Assembly: GCA_946800325.1 (NCBI GenBank) | Contig: OX326959.1 | Location: 15,964,862 to 16,028,861 of the forward strand | Source: Luzula sylvatica | Taxonomy: Eukaryota; Streptophyta; Magnoliopsida; Poales; Juncaceae | Length of the DNA: 64,000 nt | Direction of reading: 5' to 3' | In this document: positions 1 through 11,893 of the stretch, piece after piece | How the letters are laid out: every line of letters begins with the position of its first letter | Numbering within the stretch: the first letter of the stretch is position 1 | The notes under the pieces: model-generated | Seen by the model: only the letters and a program-made list of their open reading frames with translations | What the model was told of the DNA's origin: nothing | Database searches by the model: none | Position numbers and translations under genes: made by a program

Positions 1-280
1 CAAAGTTGGATACACAGTAAGTCAATAAAAAAATTATTGTTAAAATAAGCAAGTTGGGAAGTTAGGTTGAAAGAATCTATAAACGTGAAGTTAAGTTCCA
101 AGTATCTTTCTATCAAATTTCAAAAAAAAATTAAACAAGACACGTAAAGTCATAGTCGGGAAAAAATAAGCAAGGTCGTTACCAACTTAAAAAAAAATGA
201 AGGAAATTTTGAAGGTGAAGTGGTATTCGAATTCGAATTCAATGCTACTTCCACGAGACTTCACGGTAAACTGATATGAG
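1..280. other. AT-rich non-coding sequence
   Basis: No gene or element recognised. The last eight bases (273-280, GATATGAG) are the left target-site duplication of the next element. Confidence 0.5.
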
Positions 281-726
281 CTATGTTACGGATACTTCAA
301 AATAACAGAAATATCATGAGAATATGCGTATGTAATACGGATACGAATGCGATACAGTTCGGATACGTATCGGATACACCAAGTGAGGTATCTGAATATT
401 TTAATATTTATTTTTTCGAATACGGCGGGAATATGGCGGAAATACGGTCGGAATACAGCAGGATCATCTGGGGATACTTCAAGAATATAACTGGGATATT
501 CCATTTTTGATATTTCGGTCCATTATATATTTTGTCTCAAAATATCTTTGCATTTATTATATAGGATAGTTCTAGATTAGTTCTAGGATACTTCTAGAAT
601 AAATTTAGGATAATTTTATGATAGTTGTATTGTTTGGTTGATTTTATTTGTTGTCATGATATTTAGTTTTAAATTATTATTTATTTATTAATTATATAAT
701 ATTGTATCCGTATCCGTGCAACATAA
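281..726. mobile_element. Non-autonomous hAT-like element (446 bp), copy A
   Basis: The element begins CTATGTTACGGATAC and ends GTATCCGTGCAACATAA, so the termini are inverted and rich in GGATACGG-type repeats. It is flanked by the 8-bp direct repeat GATATGAG (273-280 and 727-734), the target length of hAT transposons. The small open frames inside (283-510 both strands) are by-products of the GGATAC repeat. It belongs to the same family as 56762-57309, which has its own 8-bp duplication. Confidence 0.7.
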
Positions 727-734
727 GATATGAG

Positions 735-1481
735 CTATGTTGCACGGATACGACTGCGAGTCAGGCGATGCAATATTTTTACATAGAATCTAAAAGAGTG
801 GTGATGCATGTCCCCCTTAAAATTCCCTAGATTGATTGATGTGTTGGCGTATGTATTAATGATGATGGTAAATCATGATGATTTAATTTTTTCTATCATA
901 TGTAAGAAAAGAAGGTAAAAAAGAGTCACCGTTTCACACATCATTAATTTATTTAATATTTTTAACAATTTTGATTACCACCATCTATAATTAATGAAAT
1001 TTAAATTTATAAATTTGGAAAAGAAGTTATTGGACTAAATTTATATACCATTTAACATGTGTTAAACGGATACATGAATGAAACCATAAACAAAATTATA
1101 ATAATGAAAATGAAAATAATAATTTCGCAAAAAAATAGAAACTGAAAATGAATTTTTTTTTAAAAAACAAATATTGAAAATATAATAATAAAAATTTGTT
1201 CAAATAAATATAACTTATCATGTGTTAAATTAAATATAATAAAAATATTAAATAAAGCAAATTATTTTTTAATAATTTGGTTTACCACATAATCAATGTG
1301 GTTTACCTAATAAATACAGTTGCCAACCAATTTAAAATTTAATGCATTTATTATATATGGTCAACACATCAATACATTGAGGGGATATTAGAGGGGACAA
1401 GTATAATTTTTCAATTTAAAATACGATACGGATACCTCGATATGGTTACAGATGGTTTTTTTATGTATCCGCACAGCAAAG
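735..1481. mobile_element. Non-autonomous hAT-like element (about 747 bp), copy B, abutting copy A
   Basis: It starts directly after the right target duplication of copy A with CTATGTTGCACGGATACG and ends near GTATCCGCACAGCAAAG, an imperfect inverted match. GATATGAG recurs at 1482-1489, so three copies of the same 8-bp target bracket two elements in a row. No coding capacity. The right terminus is diverged, so its exact end is less certain than that of copy A. Confidence 0.6.
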
Positions 1482-1489
1482 GATATGAG

Positions 1490-1832
1490 TGATGATACGA
1501 AACTTCCTTAAAATTTTCTCGACTTAATGATAATCTGACATTTTGTCTTTTAGTGTTAAATACACTATTGAATAAGTAGATGATAAATAAGTAAACTCAT
1601 TCGATTTAACATAGATGCAATTACTAGATAAATATGTGTTAAAATGAATGTACAATAACTAAGTAAATAAATCCAGACACATATAATATTCTGATCTGGT
1701 CAATGGGCCCAAATCTCAAGTCATTGAGTACATAGCACAATAAATTTATAAATCACGAATTCAATTTTTATTGGCACAAATAGATCGAGCCCAAAGAATT
1801 TTTCATTTAATCATTTAGCAAATAAAAAATAA

Positions 1833-1908
<76 letters not shown>

Positions 1909-2756
1909 GTTTGATTACCCTCAAATGTCAACTGATTAATTGATGTAAAAAAAATCAGAGGACAAGCATAATTTTTTCCATCTGATATCGGGTGCGAGCT
2001 AGTAGCATGAGCAGCATACATTTTCTAATTAATGATTTTATGTAAAATCTAAATTTATGAAATAAATTATCTTTTATGAAATATGAAATACTACTTTATA
2101 TTATATAAAATCCGTAAAATAGTAATTTATTATAAATAGTATCACAAAATATCGTAAATATAATATAGTAAAATATGTATATCTTACATTATTTTATTTG
2201 CTTCTTATTTATCTTGTTTATAGTTTTAAATTGAATTTAAAACTTTATGAAAAATATTTTCAGAAAAATATGTTGGTCCAAAATAATATAGAATAGATAA
2301 ATTGTCAAAGTTAATATCACTGAGGAAAAACAATAATTGCTCTTCCGAATTCGGATCTGTTTAGAAATTTAAACATCACATTTTTTACAAACAAATCACG
2401 ACCAAAAAAACAAAGAAGGCCAATGATGGGTTGGCATTCGATATGTTAGGACCCAACATCTTGCCTAACTGGGTCCACATCATATCCTCGTCCGATCCGC
2501 TAACAATGGGAAAGAAGTGCATTTCTACGTGAAAAATCTGACTTTTTAAGTTTAGTGAGAGTTCATCTAAACACTGACAATGAAATGAATTAGCCGGAAG
2601 AAAGATGATAGAAACGAAAAACTTGACTGAGTAGTACTGAAGGAAATACAGTATAGAGCAACTAGTAGCATGCACACATGAGGATAGACGAACGTACGCG
2701 TTCGTCGATATGATTGGATGCATAATAAAATTATACAAATCTGACATAAATAACAT
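1490..2756. other. AT-rich intergenic sequence with a (TA)n tract
   Basis: Nothing gene-like recognised. A (TA)n microsatellite occupies about 1838-1904 and produces an artefactual Tyr-Ile repeat frame. The minus-strand frame at 2385-2756 (123 codons) has no recognisable domain and I do not call it a gene. Confidence 0.5.
1838..1904. repeat. (TA)n microsatellite
   Basis: About 33 uninterrupted TA units. Confidence 0.95.
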
Positions 2757-3899
2757 AGTCAGTCATGACGGACTGGGTGTCAGTCATGACGGACCTATAT
2801 GTTAGTCTGTCAGATTACACAAAAATATATACAGTCAATCATGACGGACTGGTTGGTCAGTCATGACGGACCAAAGAGAATTTTATGTACTAGAGTATGA
2901 GTCATGACGGACTGTATGTAGGGGTGTAAACGGTTCGGATCCGGTTCGGATAGTGGTCATACCAGATCCGGATCCGTTTTTTTTGGCGGATCCGGATCCG
3001 GATAGTGTCGGATCCGGATAAGATTCGGATATTAAACGGATACGGATACGGTTCGGATATCGTCGGATACGGATACGGATCCGGATAATATTCGGATAGT
3101 TCAGACATATATTGTATATGTAATTAATTATTTTTTTCTAACCAAAATATTTATGATACAATTATGATAATACTTAAGTAATAAATAATATAATTATACT
3201 TTACTAAATTCAAATATTTGTCGAATATAATAGAGTAATTTGGTCGAAATGATGAAAACGTGAGTTTGACTAATAATTTATGTCGCGCGAATACGGATAT
3301 TAATAATTTATAATGTATACAATATTATATTTTAATTAATCAATTCAAAATATATTTCTTAAATTTTAATTTAATTCTTATATTAAAGAAAATTCTTATA
3401 TGATATTTTACAAATAACAATAGGTCATGGCTTAAATTTATTTATTTTGACAAGACCATGGATTGCAGAGACCATGTTATGTGAGGTGCAGAAAAAGTGA
3501 TGTGATGTGAAGAAAAAGAGAGAGAAAGATGTTTAATAATTTAAAAAATTAATATATTAAAAATGGTAATGAATTTGGAAAAACGGGTACCCGTTTTGTA
3601 TTGCTATTCGGATCCGGGTAATTATCCGGATCCGGATCCGACCGTATTTTTTGTTCCGGATCCGGGTAGTATCCGGATCCGTTCGGATCCGGGTATTTTT
3701 ATTCGGATCCGGATATTTAGACGGATCCGGTTCGGGTCGGGTCGGGCATTACCCGTACCATTTACATCCCTAACTGTATGTCAGTCATGACGGACTGTAT
3801 GGTCAGTCATGACAGACTGTAGTCAGTCATGACGGACTGTATAGTATGTGAGATGCGTCGTGACAGACTGTATAGTCAGTCATGACGAACTGTTATCCA
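2757..3899. repeat. Array of palindrome-like 16-mers CAGTCATGACGGACTG, split by a hAT element
   Basis: The motif CAGTCATGACGGACTG (arms CAGTC/GACTG) recurs at irregular spacing from 2757 to about 2918 and again from about 3780 to 3895, roughly ten copies with variants. The array was one block before the element at 2919-3772 inserted. It lies just upstream of the LTR-like segment at 3900-4650, so it may be the U3/enhancer part of an LTR. That role is inference. Confidence 0.6.
2919..3772. mobile_element. Non-autonomous hAT element (854 bp) with TAGGGGTGTAAACGG ends
   Basis: The left end TAGGGGTGTAAACGG and right end CCATTTACATCCCTA are inverted relative to each other. The flanking 8-bp direct repeat is ACTGTATG (2911-2918 and 3773-3780). 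The interior near both ends is packed with GGATCCGGATA-type subterminal repeats, typical of hAT transposase-binding regions. No transposase is encoded. It interrupts the CAGTCATGACGGACTG array. Confidence 0.75.
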
Positions 3900-4650
3900 A
3901 ATTCCAGATTAGCTGTTTTCTTTCGTACTCATTAATTCCTCATTAATTATGATCTTAATATAAGATCAATTGTTGATCTTCTCTTTCTCTGGCCATTCCA
4001 GATCTGAGAAGAGAATTCTTGTGAGACAAGAAAAAAGAGAAAACTCCATTAGAGAGATTGAAGGTTTTAAGCAAGTTTACGGCGATTTTAGGGGAATCGC
4101 GCGTAACCGAAAGACGTTAGCTCGAGGTGGATACGAGTAGAGAAGTTTCAACTGAAACTTTCTGTTGTGATCAAGGACGAACAAGGTCGGAGATAAACCG
4201 GAGCATTTCCGGTTGTATACGACAAATCGGAGCTTCGATCTAGGTGTCGAATCGCACGGGCATGGGATGTGCGTGTCGCCAGAGTCGAAGCAAGCAAGCT
4301 AGCAGCAACTAAGTGAACAATCCGTCTCCGTGATCAATTTCACACGGTATGATTCTCTATGAATTAAGAGTTAATTTCATAGGTTTTAGTTGCATAACAT
4401 GATTCGTACTTTCGAGTCGTCGACGTGGTCCTCGGGATCGGGTTGGACCGGACCCTTCAATCCGCTGCGCGGGGCTCGGTAGTGACGCCGATACCCAACA
4501 AGTACAAGCTCCTAGAATCAATGGAAGGACAAGTCTAGAAAACAAAGATATCTTTCATTAGTGGACAACCGATCGAGCCTAGCTAACCGAAGAAAGAGAA
4601 TCAGAGCTGAAAGACCGAAGGCTTCTTCGATTCATTGTTGACGTTACATT
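3900..4650 (+). mobile_element. LTR-like segment 1 (diverged paralogue of 6050-6720)
   Basis: It shares ordered short blocks with 6050-6720: a TATA-like start followed by CT-rich leader, a GTGGATACGRGTAGAG-type block, a TTGTTGTGATCAA-type block, GTGATCAATTTCAC, and a GC-rich ATCCGYTGCGCGGG block. Both segments are preceded by arrays of short palindromes. This organisation suggests two LTR (U3-R-U5) remnants of related retrotransposons, but I found no primer-binding site, no terminal TG/CA pair and no gag-pol, so the assignment is inference. Confidence 0.4.
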
Positions 4651-4923
4651 AGAAATGAATCCATTCTTCAAATTGCTAGTCGACGATGTTCTCGAATTTA
4701 CTTAAATTGCAAGAAAAGTGATTCATTGACATATCGAGAAGTAAGTTACTTGCACAAAGATTCATTCCTTCGTCCCGGCCTAGTTACATAAGTTCAAAGA
4801 ATCTAATAAAATTACTCAGTCAGTAAAAAATATGTTATAATTCAATTTATGTTACCTTTGATAGGCATATTGATTCATTGCTATTACATTCTATATGATC
4901 TATATGAGATCTTCTTGACTATA

Positions 4924-5041
<118 letters not shown>

Positions 5042-5239
5042 CCCGCCGCACTTACGACTGACTGCCTGACTCACAAGGCCGAATGAACTTCGCCATACCT
5101 TACCCAGATTTGTTATGATTTACTTCATGTATGTGTAGGTAAGATGCTAGTAAAGAAGATTCGGGAACCGTCGAGGCTCGTAATTTTCGTTTTTTTTTTA
5201 TGATTCTCGGTTGACTTTGTTCTTTTGTAGATGATAGGA

Positions 5240-5330
5240 GACGATATAAGATATTACGACCGGCTTGCTTTTGGAGCAGGAGACGGTGCCAACGACATCT
5301 AGATGCTGGTGAGTGCGGTTGACATTGAAT
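5240..5330 (+). pseudogene. Possible P-type ATPase hinge-motif remnant
   Basis: One frame reads GAGDGANDI, a stop, then MLVSA. GDGAND followed by a ML-x-x-AD-like stretch is the hinge signature of P4-type (aminophospholipid) ATPases, where it is normally followed by an uninterrupted helix. Only about 20 residues are convincing, a stop codon interrupts them, and no neighbouring exon was found. If real it is a short captured or decayed fragment; a chance match is possible. Confidence 0.25.
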
Positions 5331-5689
5331 CGAAACATTCTAGGTTTGAATAGCCACCACTACTTGATTGGGAAATTGGATGTGCGCCCAAGGTAGCCCT
5401 AACAAGAAAAATATATCCGTGATCGATGACTTCGAGTTAGCTAACTTGTAGAGTAAGGGGCTCGTCTTCGCCACTACCCGAGAAGCAAAAGATTGGAGAG
5501 TCAAGGCAAAAAAGTAAAAAATGACGGCTCGTATCCACGGCCTGAATTTGAAGCTTGTTGTCTCCTAGCTCTCTTAGATGCTTCTTATGAAGAAAATACA
5601 TTTTTGGATCAACGGTAAAAGTGTACATATAAGGATATATGAACATGAATGTTCATGGGTTTGATTAAATGCATAATATGATTGTGCAA

Positions 5690-6010
5690 AGTAAAGTTCC
5701 AGAGAGTGGTTCGTTCGAACAAACCATCGGGTCCGTTCGAACGGACCGCTACGTGTATAAAATGGTTTTATACATAATCATTCCAGAGAGTGTCCGTTCG
5801 AACGAATCTTGTAGTTCGTTCGAACGGATGACTACGAATGTAACTATGTAATTAACACAGAAATGAGACAGAGAGTATACGTTCGAACGAACTTGGTGTT
5901 CATTCGAACGGATCTCTTCGGGCATAAAAGGGCTTTTATACATTCTCATGACAGAAGATGTGCGTTCGAATGAACTGTATGTTGCGTTCGAATGAACATG
6001 CTGCCGGAAG
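5690..6010. repeat. Tandem array of CGTTCGAACG palindromes
   Basis: About four imperfect units of 80-110 bp, each beginning near an AGAGTG-like box and each carrying two CGTTCGAACG or CGTTCGAATG palindromes. Later units are more degenerate. A TATA-like sequence follows at about 6060 and then LTR-like segment 2. The position matches that of the CAGTCATGACGGACTG array before segment 1. Confidence 0.6.
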
Positions 6011-6049
6011 TGTATATTGGATATACACAACCTTTCATCCAATCATTAT

Positions 6050-6720
6050 CCTATTTTAGTATAAATATGATGTTTCTCTTTCTCCTCTGATCAGACAAAT
6101 TAGTCCATTCAGTCTAATCTAGACAAGACAAGTTCTGTCCAGAAATTAGATAGACTCTTATCAAGGTGTTGAAAGAGTGTGAAGAGAAAGAGAGAAAGAG
6201 AAAAGAGGATAAAAGAGTTTTTTCCGTCTAGAGAATCGAAAGCAATCAAGCAAGTTCGCCGGTGCATCGTCTAGGAAGTTGCACCCGCGAGCGAAGTGCT
6301 ACGACCCACGGTGGATACGGGTAGAGGAGCGACACTTGTGGCTCTTTGTTGTGATCAACCCGAAGGAGCAAAAGGCTGTGGAAGCGTGTGGACATGGGAC
6401 GCACGGGCTAGTCACTAACGTGACACTGAAGAAGAGAAGGATACGAGCGATCAACCCGTCGTGCGTGATCAATTTCACGTTGATAATCGTCTATCCTACT
6501 TTGCATCGTACCCTCGATATCGAAGCGTGATCTCGAAATTTGGGAACCGGACCGGGCCTTCATATCCGTTGCGCGGGCCCGGAGTCGGGATAATTCCCTT
6601 CATCCTACGTCTCCGAGGATTTGAAATTGATCCAAGAAAACTCCATTTTATGAAAAGCGAGATCCTTCGTGAGGCATCGTACTGTTAACCTTTATGTGTC
6701 TCTGAATCGACTGTCTTCGA
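6050..6720 (+). mobile_element. LTR-like segment 2 (diverged paralogue of 3900-4650)
   Basis: It opens with TATAAATATGATG and a CT-rich leader, then follows the same block order as segment 1 (GTGGATACGGGTAGAG, TTGTTGTGATCAA, GTGATCAATTTCAC, ATCCGTTGCGCGGGC). Overlapping plus-strand frames at 6279-6688 lack any recognisable protein motif. Likely a retrotransposon remnant. Confidence 0.4.
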
Positions 6721-8090
6721 ACTTCAAACTTTAATACTGGACGTCCTCGGCCGAATGTTGAATGACCGGTGTCTACATCAATTCACAAGTCAATGCAGCA
6801 TTGACCAATTCAAGGAATGAGGTGGAAAAGCGAGAGCTACTAGACATTCAAGGATAAGTGAATAACCTACTAAGCGTTTTGACCACTACTCAGGGATTTA
6901 TTGGGAATCTTATATACGTAAGTACGAGAGAAGGCAAATGCTCAATTAAGATCGATTATCTCGATGAGAAAGACATCAAGTATAGCTTTTACTAATGGAT
7001 AGAGGTTTTTACACAAAAACTTATCCCAGGAATAGATCTCTCCCGCTCTTCTTCAAGAATTTGCTTGACATTCATGCCCAAACTCGATGCACGATTAAAA
7101 GCGAGACATCACGATCAACTACCGACAAGTCTCTCGAAGTCAAGGCCTCTCCCTTCATCTCAAAGCTGCGGATATAGGCCATGAAGTTTCTAGTTAGCCC
7201 CGTCCAACATCACGATTAAAAATGAATGAAAAAAATGATTTGAGACTATTATGTTCACAACAATATTTATAACATGTTCATCCAATGACGAAATGTTATT
7301 AACATTTTAAATTCACAATCACAAAGTCAATGAGTCATAGCCCACATTTGGTTGAGTGTAAGATATAAAAAATTATATGTTGTGAGATTTTATGTTTAAT
7401 TTTCATTGACATCAATGAACGGAGTACATATGAGTTTTCTCCATTTATTATCAAATTAAAAAAATCAGTCACAAAATATCACTAACATATGAAAACAATA
7501 TCGGGAAAAATATGAATTATACGATACACGCTATTGTGTGGAGGATAATGACTCGTTGAGTTTCATTTGTATAAATACGTCATGATTGATATTACTATAT
7601 TTTACTTACCCATCTGTGCCAAAAAATATGTTTTCTCTTACATGCTCGATCCATTTCTATCTATATTATAACATGAATTGACAATTACATCGGTTTTGTT
7701 TGCTCAAACCGTTGAGCACGCACTCCTCAAACAACCAAGCATGTACATGTACATGAACATATAACTATGCGAGCCCTAAACATCCTTACAAGGCAGAGAA
7801 CAAATTCAAATTCAAATATCTTTAACGATCGAGAAACCACTTGGCCGCTAAGTCTGGGATGGAGGTTAGGATAAGAGCTTGTGTTCTTGTTTTCTTGGAG
7901 AAAAAAAATCGTTCGTTACGTTCTCGCAAATTCGATCAAATCGTGGCCAACCATGCCGTGTCCTATATGCATGGCTCCATCAACATGACTTGATTTCTTA
8001 GTTGCCACCATAACTCTTGTATGGGAGTATGGTTTTAGGTGAATTCAGGTTTGTTTGGACGATACTTTGCCGCCAAGGTGAAATTAACCT
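6721..8090. other. Non-coding sequence with a decayed SINE-like stretch
   Basis: No gene recognised. At about 7337-7425 the sequence resembles the tRNA-derived SINE at 50995-51095 (shared TTGGTTGAGTGTRA and ATATGTTGTGAGA blocks), but its B box is degraded. Confidence 0.4.
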
Positions 8091-8098
8091 CGCACCAG

Positions 8099-9117
8099 CA
8101 GGGCCGGCCCGGAGTTTTCGGAGGCCTTTGACGAAATCGTTCTAAATACTGTAAGTTGCGTCGAAAATGTTAAATTGATCAAACATTGAACAAAATTAAA
8201 GTTTGATCAAAATTGAGTTTCAAAACATGTACATTAAACAAAAATAAAAATGTAAACATTAATAAGGATCAATTACTCATTGTGAGATATGCAAAATTCG
8301 TTTTTGACGAATTCTGGCAGGAATCGAGCAGCACACTGCCGAGAGATGCAAAGAACGTCACCTAGTAGTGTCGCAGTCATCGCCTAATATTTCGAATGAT
8401 CTCACTGTCACTGTGTTAGTCGGGGCCTAATCTCGACAGGAACGGAGCAGCAGAAATCGAGCAACGCCACCATTGTGTCGTCTTCCGGTGCCATCGAGAC
8501 GCCGTAGGTCTCATTGATTTTCACCAGCATCGAGTCACAGTAGAATCGAAATAGAGTCGAATAGGACTCAAATTGAAGTCAAATTGTGTATAATTAGTCA
8601 AATCGATGAGAAATTGGAGTCGAATTAGGAGAAAATGAGCACAATCGGGGAGAAATTGGAGTCGGATTTAAGATTGCACTGCTGAACCGAACCGTGCGAG
8701 AGTCAAGGAACTCTCAGAAATCCACGCGCTCAGCCAGAAATTGGGGACAAATCCCACAAGTCGATAAAACAACAGAGAAAATCCACCTACTGTGCGAGCC
8801 AGATTCGAAGATCCACTTCGCCGTCTGCTGACTGCTTGGTGGGTCACTGCCGCGCCGCGCGTCGCATCGTTGCTTGGTGGGTCTTGCACGCATGGGTCGG
8901 TTCCAGTCCAAGCCAGGTGAGTTCTCTCTTACTTTTTCTTTCTCGAGTTCTCTCTTTCTCTCTCTCTCTCTATCTCTTTCTTTCTCTTCTTGCAAGAGTT
9001 AGTTTGGGCCAAAATAGTTGGACTTGTACCTATTATGTGAAAAAAAAAATTATGGCCTTACAAAATTCGGTGGCCTTTGACATTAGCCTCTTGGGCCAAC
9101 ATGATGGGCCGCCCCTG
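8099..9117. mobile_element. Non-autonomous hAT element (1019 bp)
   Basis: Termini CAGGGCCGGCCC and GGGCCGCCCCTG are inverted (CAGGG is a classical hAT end). The 8-bp direct repeat CGCACCAG flanks the element (8091-8098 and 9118-9125). Open frames inside have low-complexity content and no transposase domain. Confidence 0.8.
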
Positions 9118-9533
9118 CGCACCAGGCCTGGCCCACTATCGGCATGAATTTGAGTACGTCGAAGGTCCATCAAAATTCAAGGACCCAATTTTTTTTATGG
9201 GTGTATAGTATTGGAGATCTATAACATTACTATTTTTAAATGACTAAAGGCCGGCCCAAAACAAGTAAAGCTGGAAGGACAATTAATCTCTCCAATTTTC
9301 AAATTGGCCCTCCAAAATTTTATAATTGCAACTACAGGTTCAATTCTCCTACAGGTTTAATTATATTTTAATTATATTGTAAAATGATGGATTTGTAGTT
9401 TAATGTTTTAATTTGTCAAGTAATTAATTTGTAAATTAATTTAATATTAATATTTAATTAGTATCGTATTTTTTGTCAAAGGTTCCCAAAATCGCCGGAC
9501 CGGCTCTGTCTCGCACAATACTTCGAGAAGACT
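9118..9533. other. AT-rich spacer between two elements
   Basis: After the right target duplication of the hAT element (9118-9125) I see nothing gene-like up to the next MITE. Confidence 0.5.
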
Positions 9534-9536
9534 TAA

Positions 9537-9930
9537 GGGGCCGTTTGGTTCGTGTTTTGGAGAATACCTTGGCATGAAGTATGCCAAGGAATATCATGCC
9601 AAGACATAGCATTCCATGACATGCTCTATAACCGTGTTTGGTTGGCACACTCATTTATTGCATGACATACTCTAAAAATGTAAAAGTTGGTTTATTTATA
9701 GAAGGTTGGAGCTAATTATTTTTGGAAAAGAAAATAAAATTGTATTCCCTCCTCATGGGAATAGAGAAAAGCCACCAATTTTGATGGTAATCCTATTCCC
9801 ACCATCTATGCCCTAGGGAATCGAGTATTTCATTATTTTATTACCTAGTGCGCAAACCAAACGTGGTAATGGAATCCATAAGAAAGTATGCCAAGGCATT
9901 CCCACTCCAAAGTTCCAACCAAACGCCCCC
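9537..9930. mobile_element. Tourist-like MITE, PIF/Harbinger type (394 bp)
   Basis: Left end GGGGCCGTTTGGTTCG and right end AACCAAACGCCCCC form inverted termini of the familiar GGCCGTTTGGTT class, flanked by the trinucleotide TAA (9534-9536 and 9931-9933). No coding capacity. Repeated ATGCCAAGG-like boxes lie near both ends. Confidence 0.75.
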
Positions 9931-10099
9931 TAAAAGAGCTTGTTTGGACGGATAGAATAATTAATTATTATTTGGGTTTGGAAAAAAATTGCGAAATTTG
10001 AAATGTGCAAGTTTGGACAAGAAATGCTAGAGACAGTTCGCAAAAAATATAACAGAGAATTTGTCAACACAGATAGAAAAGAATAAAATTATAACTATA

Positions 10100-11893
10100 C
10101 TAGCATTACCCCCGCGCAATTGCGCGCGGCTGTTCGGGTTTATAAGTAATGTAGTTGAAAAAAATTGTTGTTCATTTTGTGTATGTGACTTTCTTTTTGT
10201 AATCATTATTATATGTGTAATTTAGTGTGTTGTGTGCGAGTGAAATTTTGTAGCAAAAATCGTTTGAATATTTTAAGAGCCGGATTTCTTGAATAATTCA
10301 AACGGTTATTGCTAAAAAAATTATCTATATTTTATGCTTCATAAGTAAAATAAGGAAAAATAACGAATGAGTCGTCATGAAATTTATTAAGAACATAATA
10401 GTTCAGAAAACATTGCTGAAAAAAAGAGTGTTTTTAATTTCACAAATCCTTAATTTCGCTACATATTTAGCACAAATATTTTTCGTCCTTTGTGTGGTCA
10501 GCCAACAACAAAGTTTGACGATGTCATCGCTAACCGTTTCGTTCGAACCTTTAATTTAAATTATGTCATGATTATTCGCACATCCATGATTTGATATATT
10601 TTTAACCCCCTAATTTTTTTTGGATATTATAAAAAATTCTCTATCTTTTCGTAAACTCCAAAAAAAAAAAACTCTTTACCAAACTTTTATTTTAAAATAC
10701 TCCTTATGGATGATATTAATTTTTTTTTTCCCAAAATACCCTCCAAATCTCATATGTAATAATTAAAACTTATTTTTGTTATTTTTTATTAATTTTAAGA
10801 AAATTCATAAACACTTCTTAACACGTAGTGATTTAAAAAAATTTAAATTATTACATATTTTTTTTATATAATTTTAATATTACATTCTTTATTCATAAAA
10901 AAACTAACATTAAATGATAATAAATAAACATCTTGCAAATATATTCATAGAAAATATCTATTTAAACATCTATTTTTTATGTTAGTTTTCTTTTTATGTA
11001 TTTTTTAATAGTTTTGTGATATTTTATTTTTAAATATTTGCAAGATGTTCTTTTATTAATATTGTTCAACTTATTATAATTTTATTTTAGTTTTTCAAGA
11101 AAAATAATAAATGACCAAAATGTAAATTTTAAACTTCGAAGGACCAAAATGCAAATATAAAGGACCAAAATGTGAAAAAAGGACCAAAATATAATTTTTT
11201 TTAAAAAATAGGACCAATTTGAGGCCCCTGGACTAAAATGTAAATTTTAAAACTTCGAAGGGCCAAAATGCAAATATAAAGGACCAAAATGTAATTTTTT
11301 TCGAAAAAAGGACCAATTTGTAAATAAAAAAGGACCAAATGTAAAAAAAATATTTTTTTTCAAAACTTCGAAGGGCCAAAATGCAAATATAAAGGACCAA
11401 AATGTAAAACAAAAAAGGACCAAAATATAATTTTTTTCGAAAAAAGGACCAATTTGTAAATAAAAAAGGACCAAAATGTAAAAAAAATATTTTCTTTTAC
11501 AAATAGGCCCCTGGTGACGTGGCTGCACCAGGCAAGAAAAATAATAAAGGACCAAAATGTAAATTTTAAAACTTCGAAGGACCAAAACGCAAATATAAAG
11601 GACCAAAATGTGAAAAAAAGACCAAAATATAATTTTTTTTAAAAAATAGGACCAATTTGAGGCCCCTGGACTAAAATGTAAATTTCAAAACTGCGAAGGG
11701 CCAAAATGCAAATATAAAGGATCAAAATGTAAAAAAAAGGACCAAAATGTAATTTATTTTCGGAAAAAGGACCAATTTGTAAATAAAAAAGGACCAAAAT
11801 GTAAAAAAAATATTTTTTTTTTACAAATAGGCCCCTGGTGACGTGGCTGCACCAGGAGGCAGCAAATCCCCTTGCATTAGTATATAGTATAGA
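10100..11893 (-). mobile_element. Non-autonomous Helitron-like element (1794 bp)
   Basis: Read on the minus strand, the element begins TCTATACTATATACTA (after A) and ends CTAG (before T). The end is preceded at about ten bases by a GC-rich hairpin, CCGCGC-AATT-GCGCGG (about 10111-10128). These are the hallmarks of plant Helitrons: 5' TC, 3' CTRR, subterminal hairpin, A/T insertion site and no target duplication. It encodes no Rep/helicase. The right half (11100-11880) is a degenerate tandem array. Confidence 0.65.
11100..11880. repeat. Degenerate tandem repeats of an AAAGGACCAAAATG-containing unit
   Basis: Blocks with AGGACCAAAATGTAAA, ACTTCGAAGG and GGCCCCTGG recur at least five times, in higher-order repeats of roughly 300 bp. 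Two copies of GGTGACGTGGCTGCACCAGG (about 11513 and 11836) mark the ends of two such blocks. The array lies inside the Helitron-like element and explains the artefactual minus frame at 11247-11606. Confidence 0.7.

Noticed and set aside
283..510. Overlapping 70-75 codon frames on both strands
   Set aside because: They come from GGATACGG subterminal repeats of a hAT element; frames at 2902-3108, 3563-3790, 56738-57016 and 12586-12924 have the same cause.
8836..9147. 103-codon plus-strand frame
   Set aside because: Lies within a non-autonomous hAT element, is low complexity (Leu/Ser from a CT-rich run) and has no recognised domain.
11100..11880. CRISPR-like regular repeats
   Set aside because: Spacing is irregular, repeats are degenerate and the host is a plant nuclear genome; they are transposon subrepeats.
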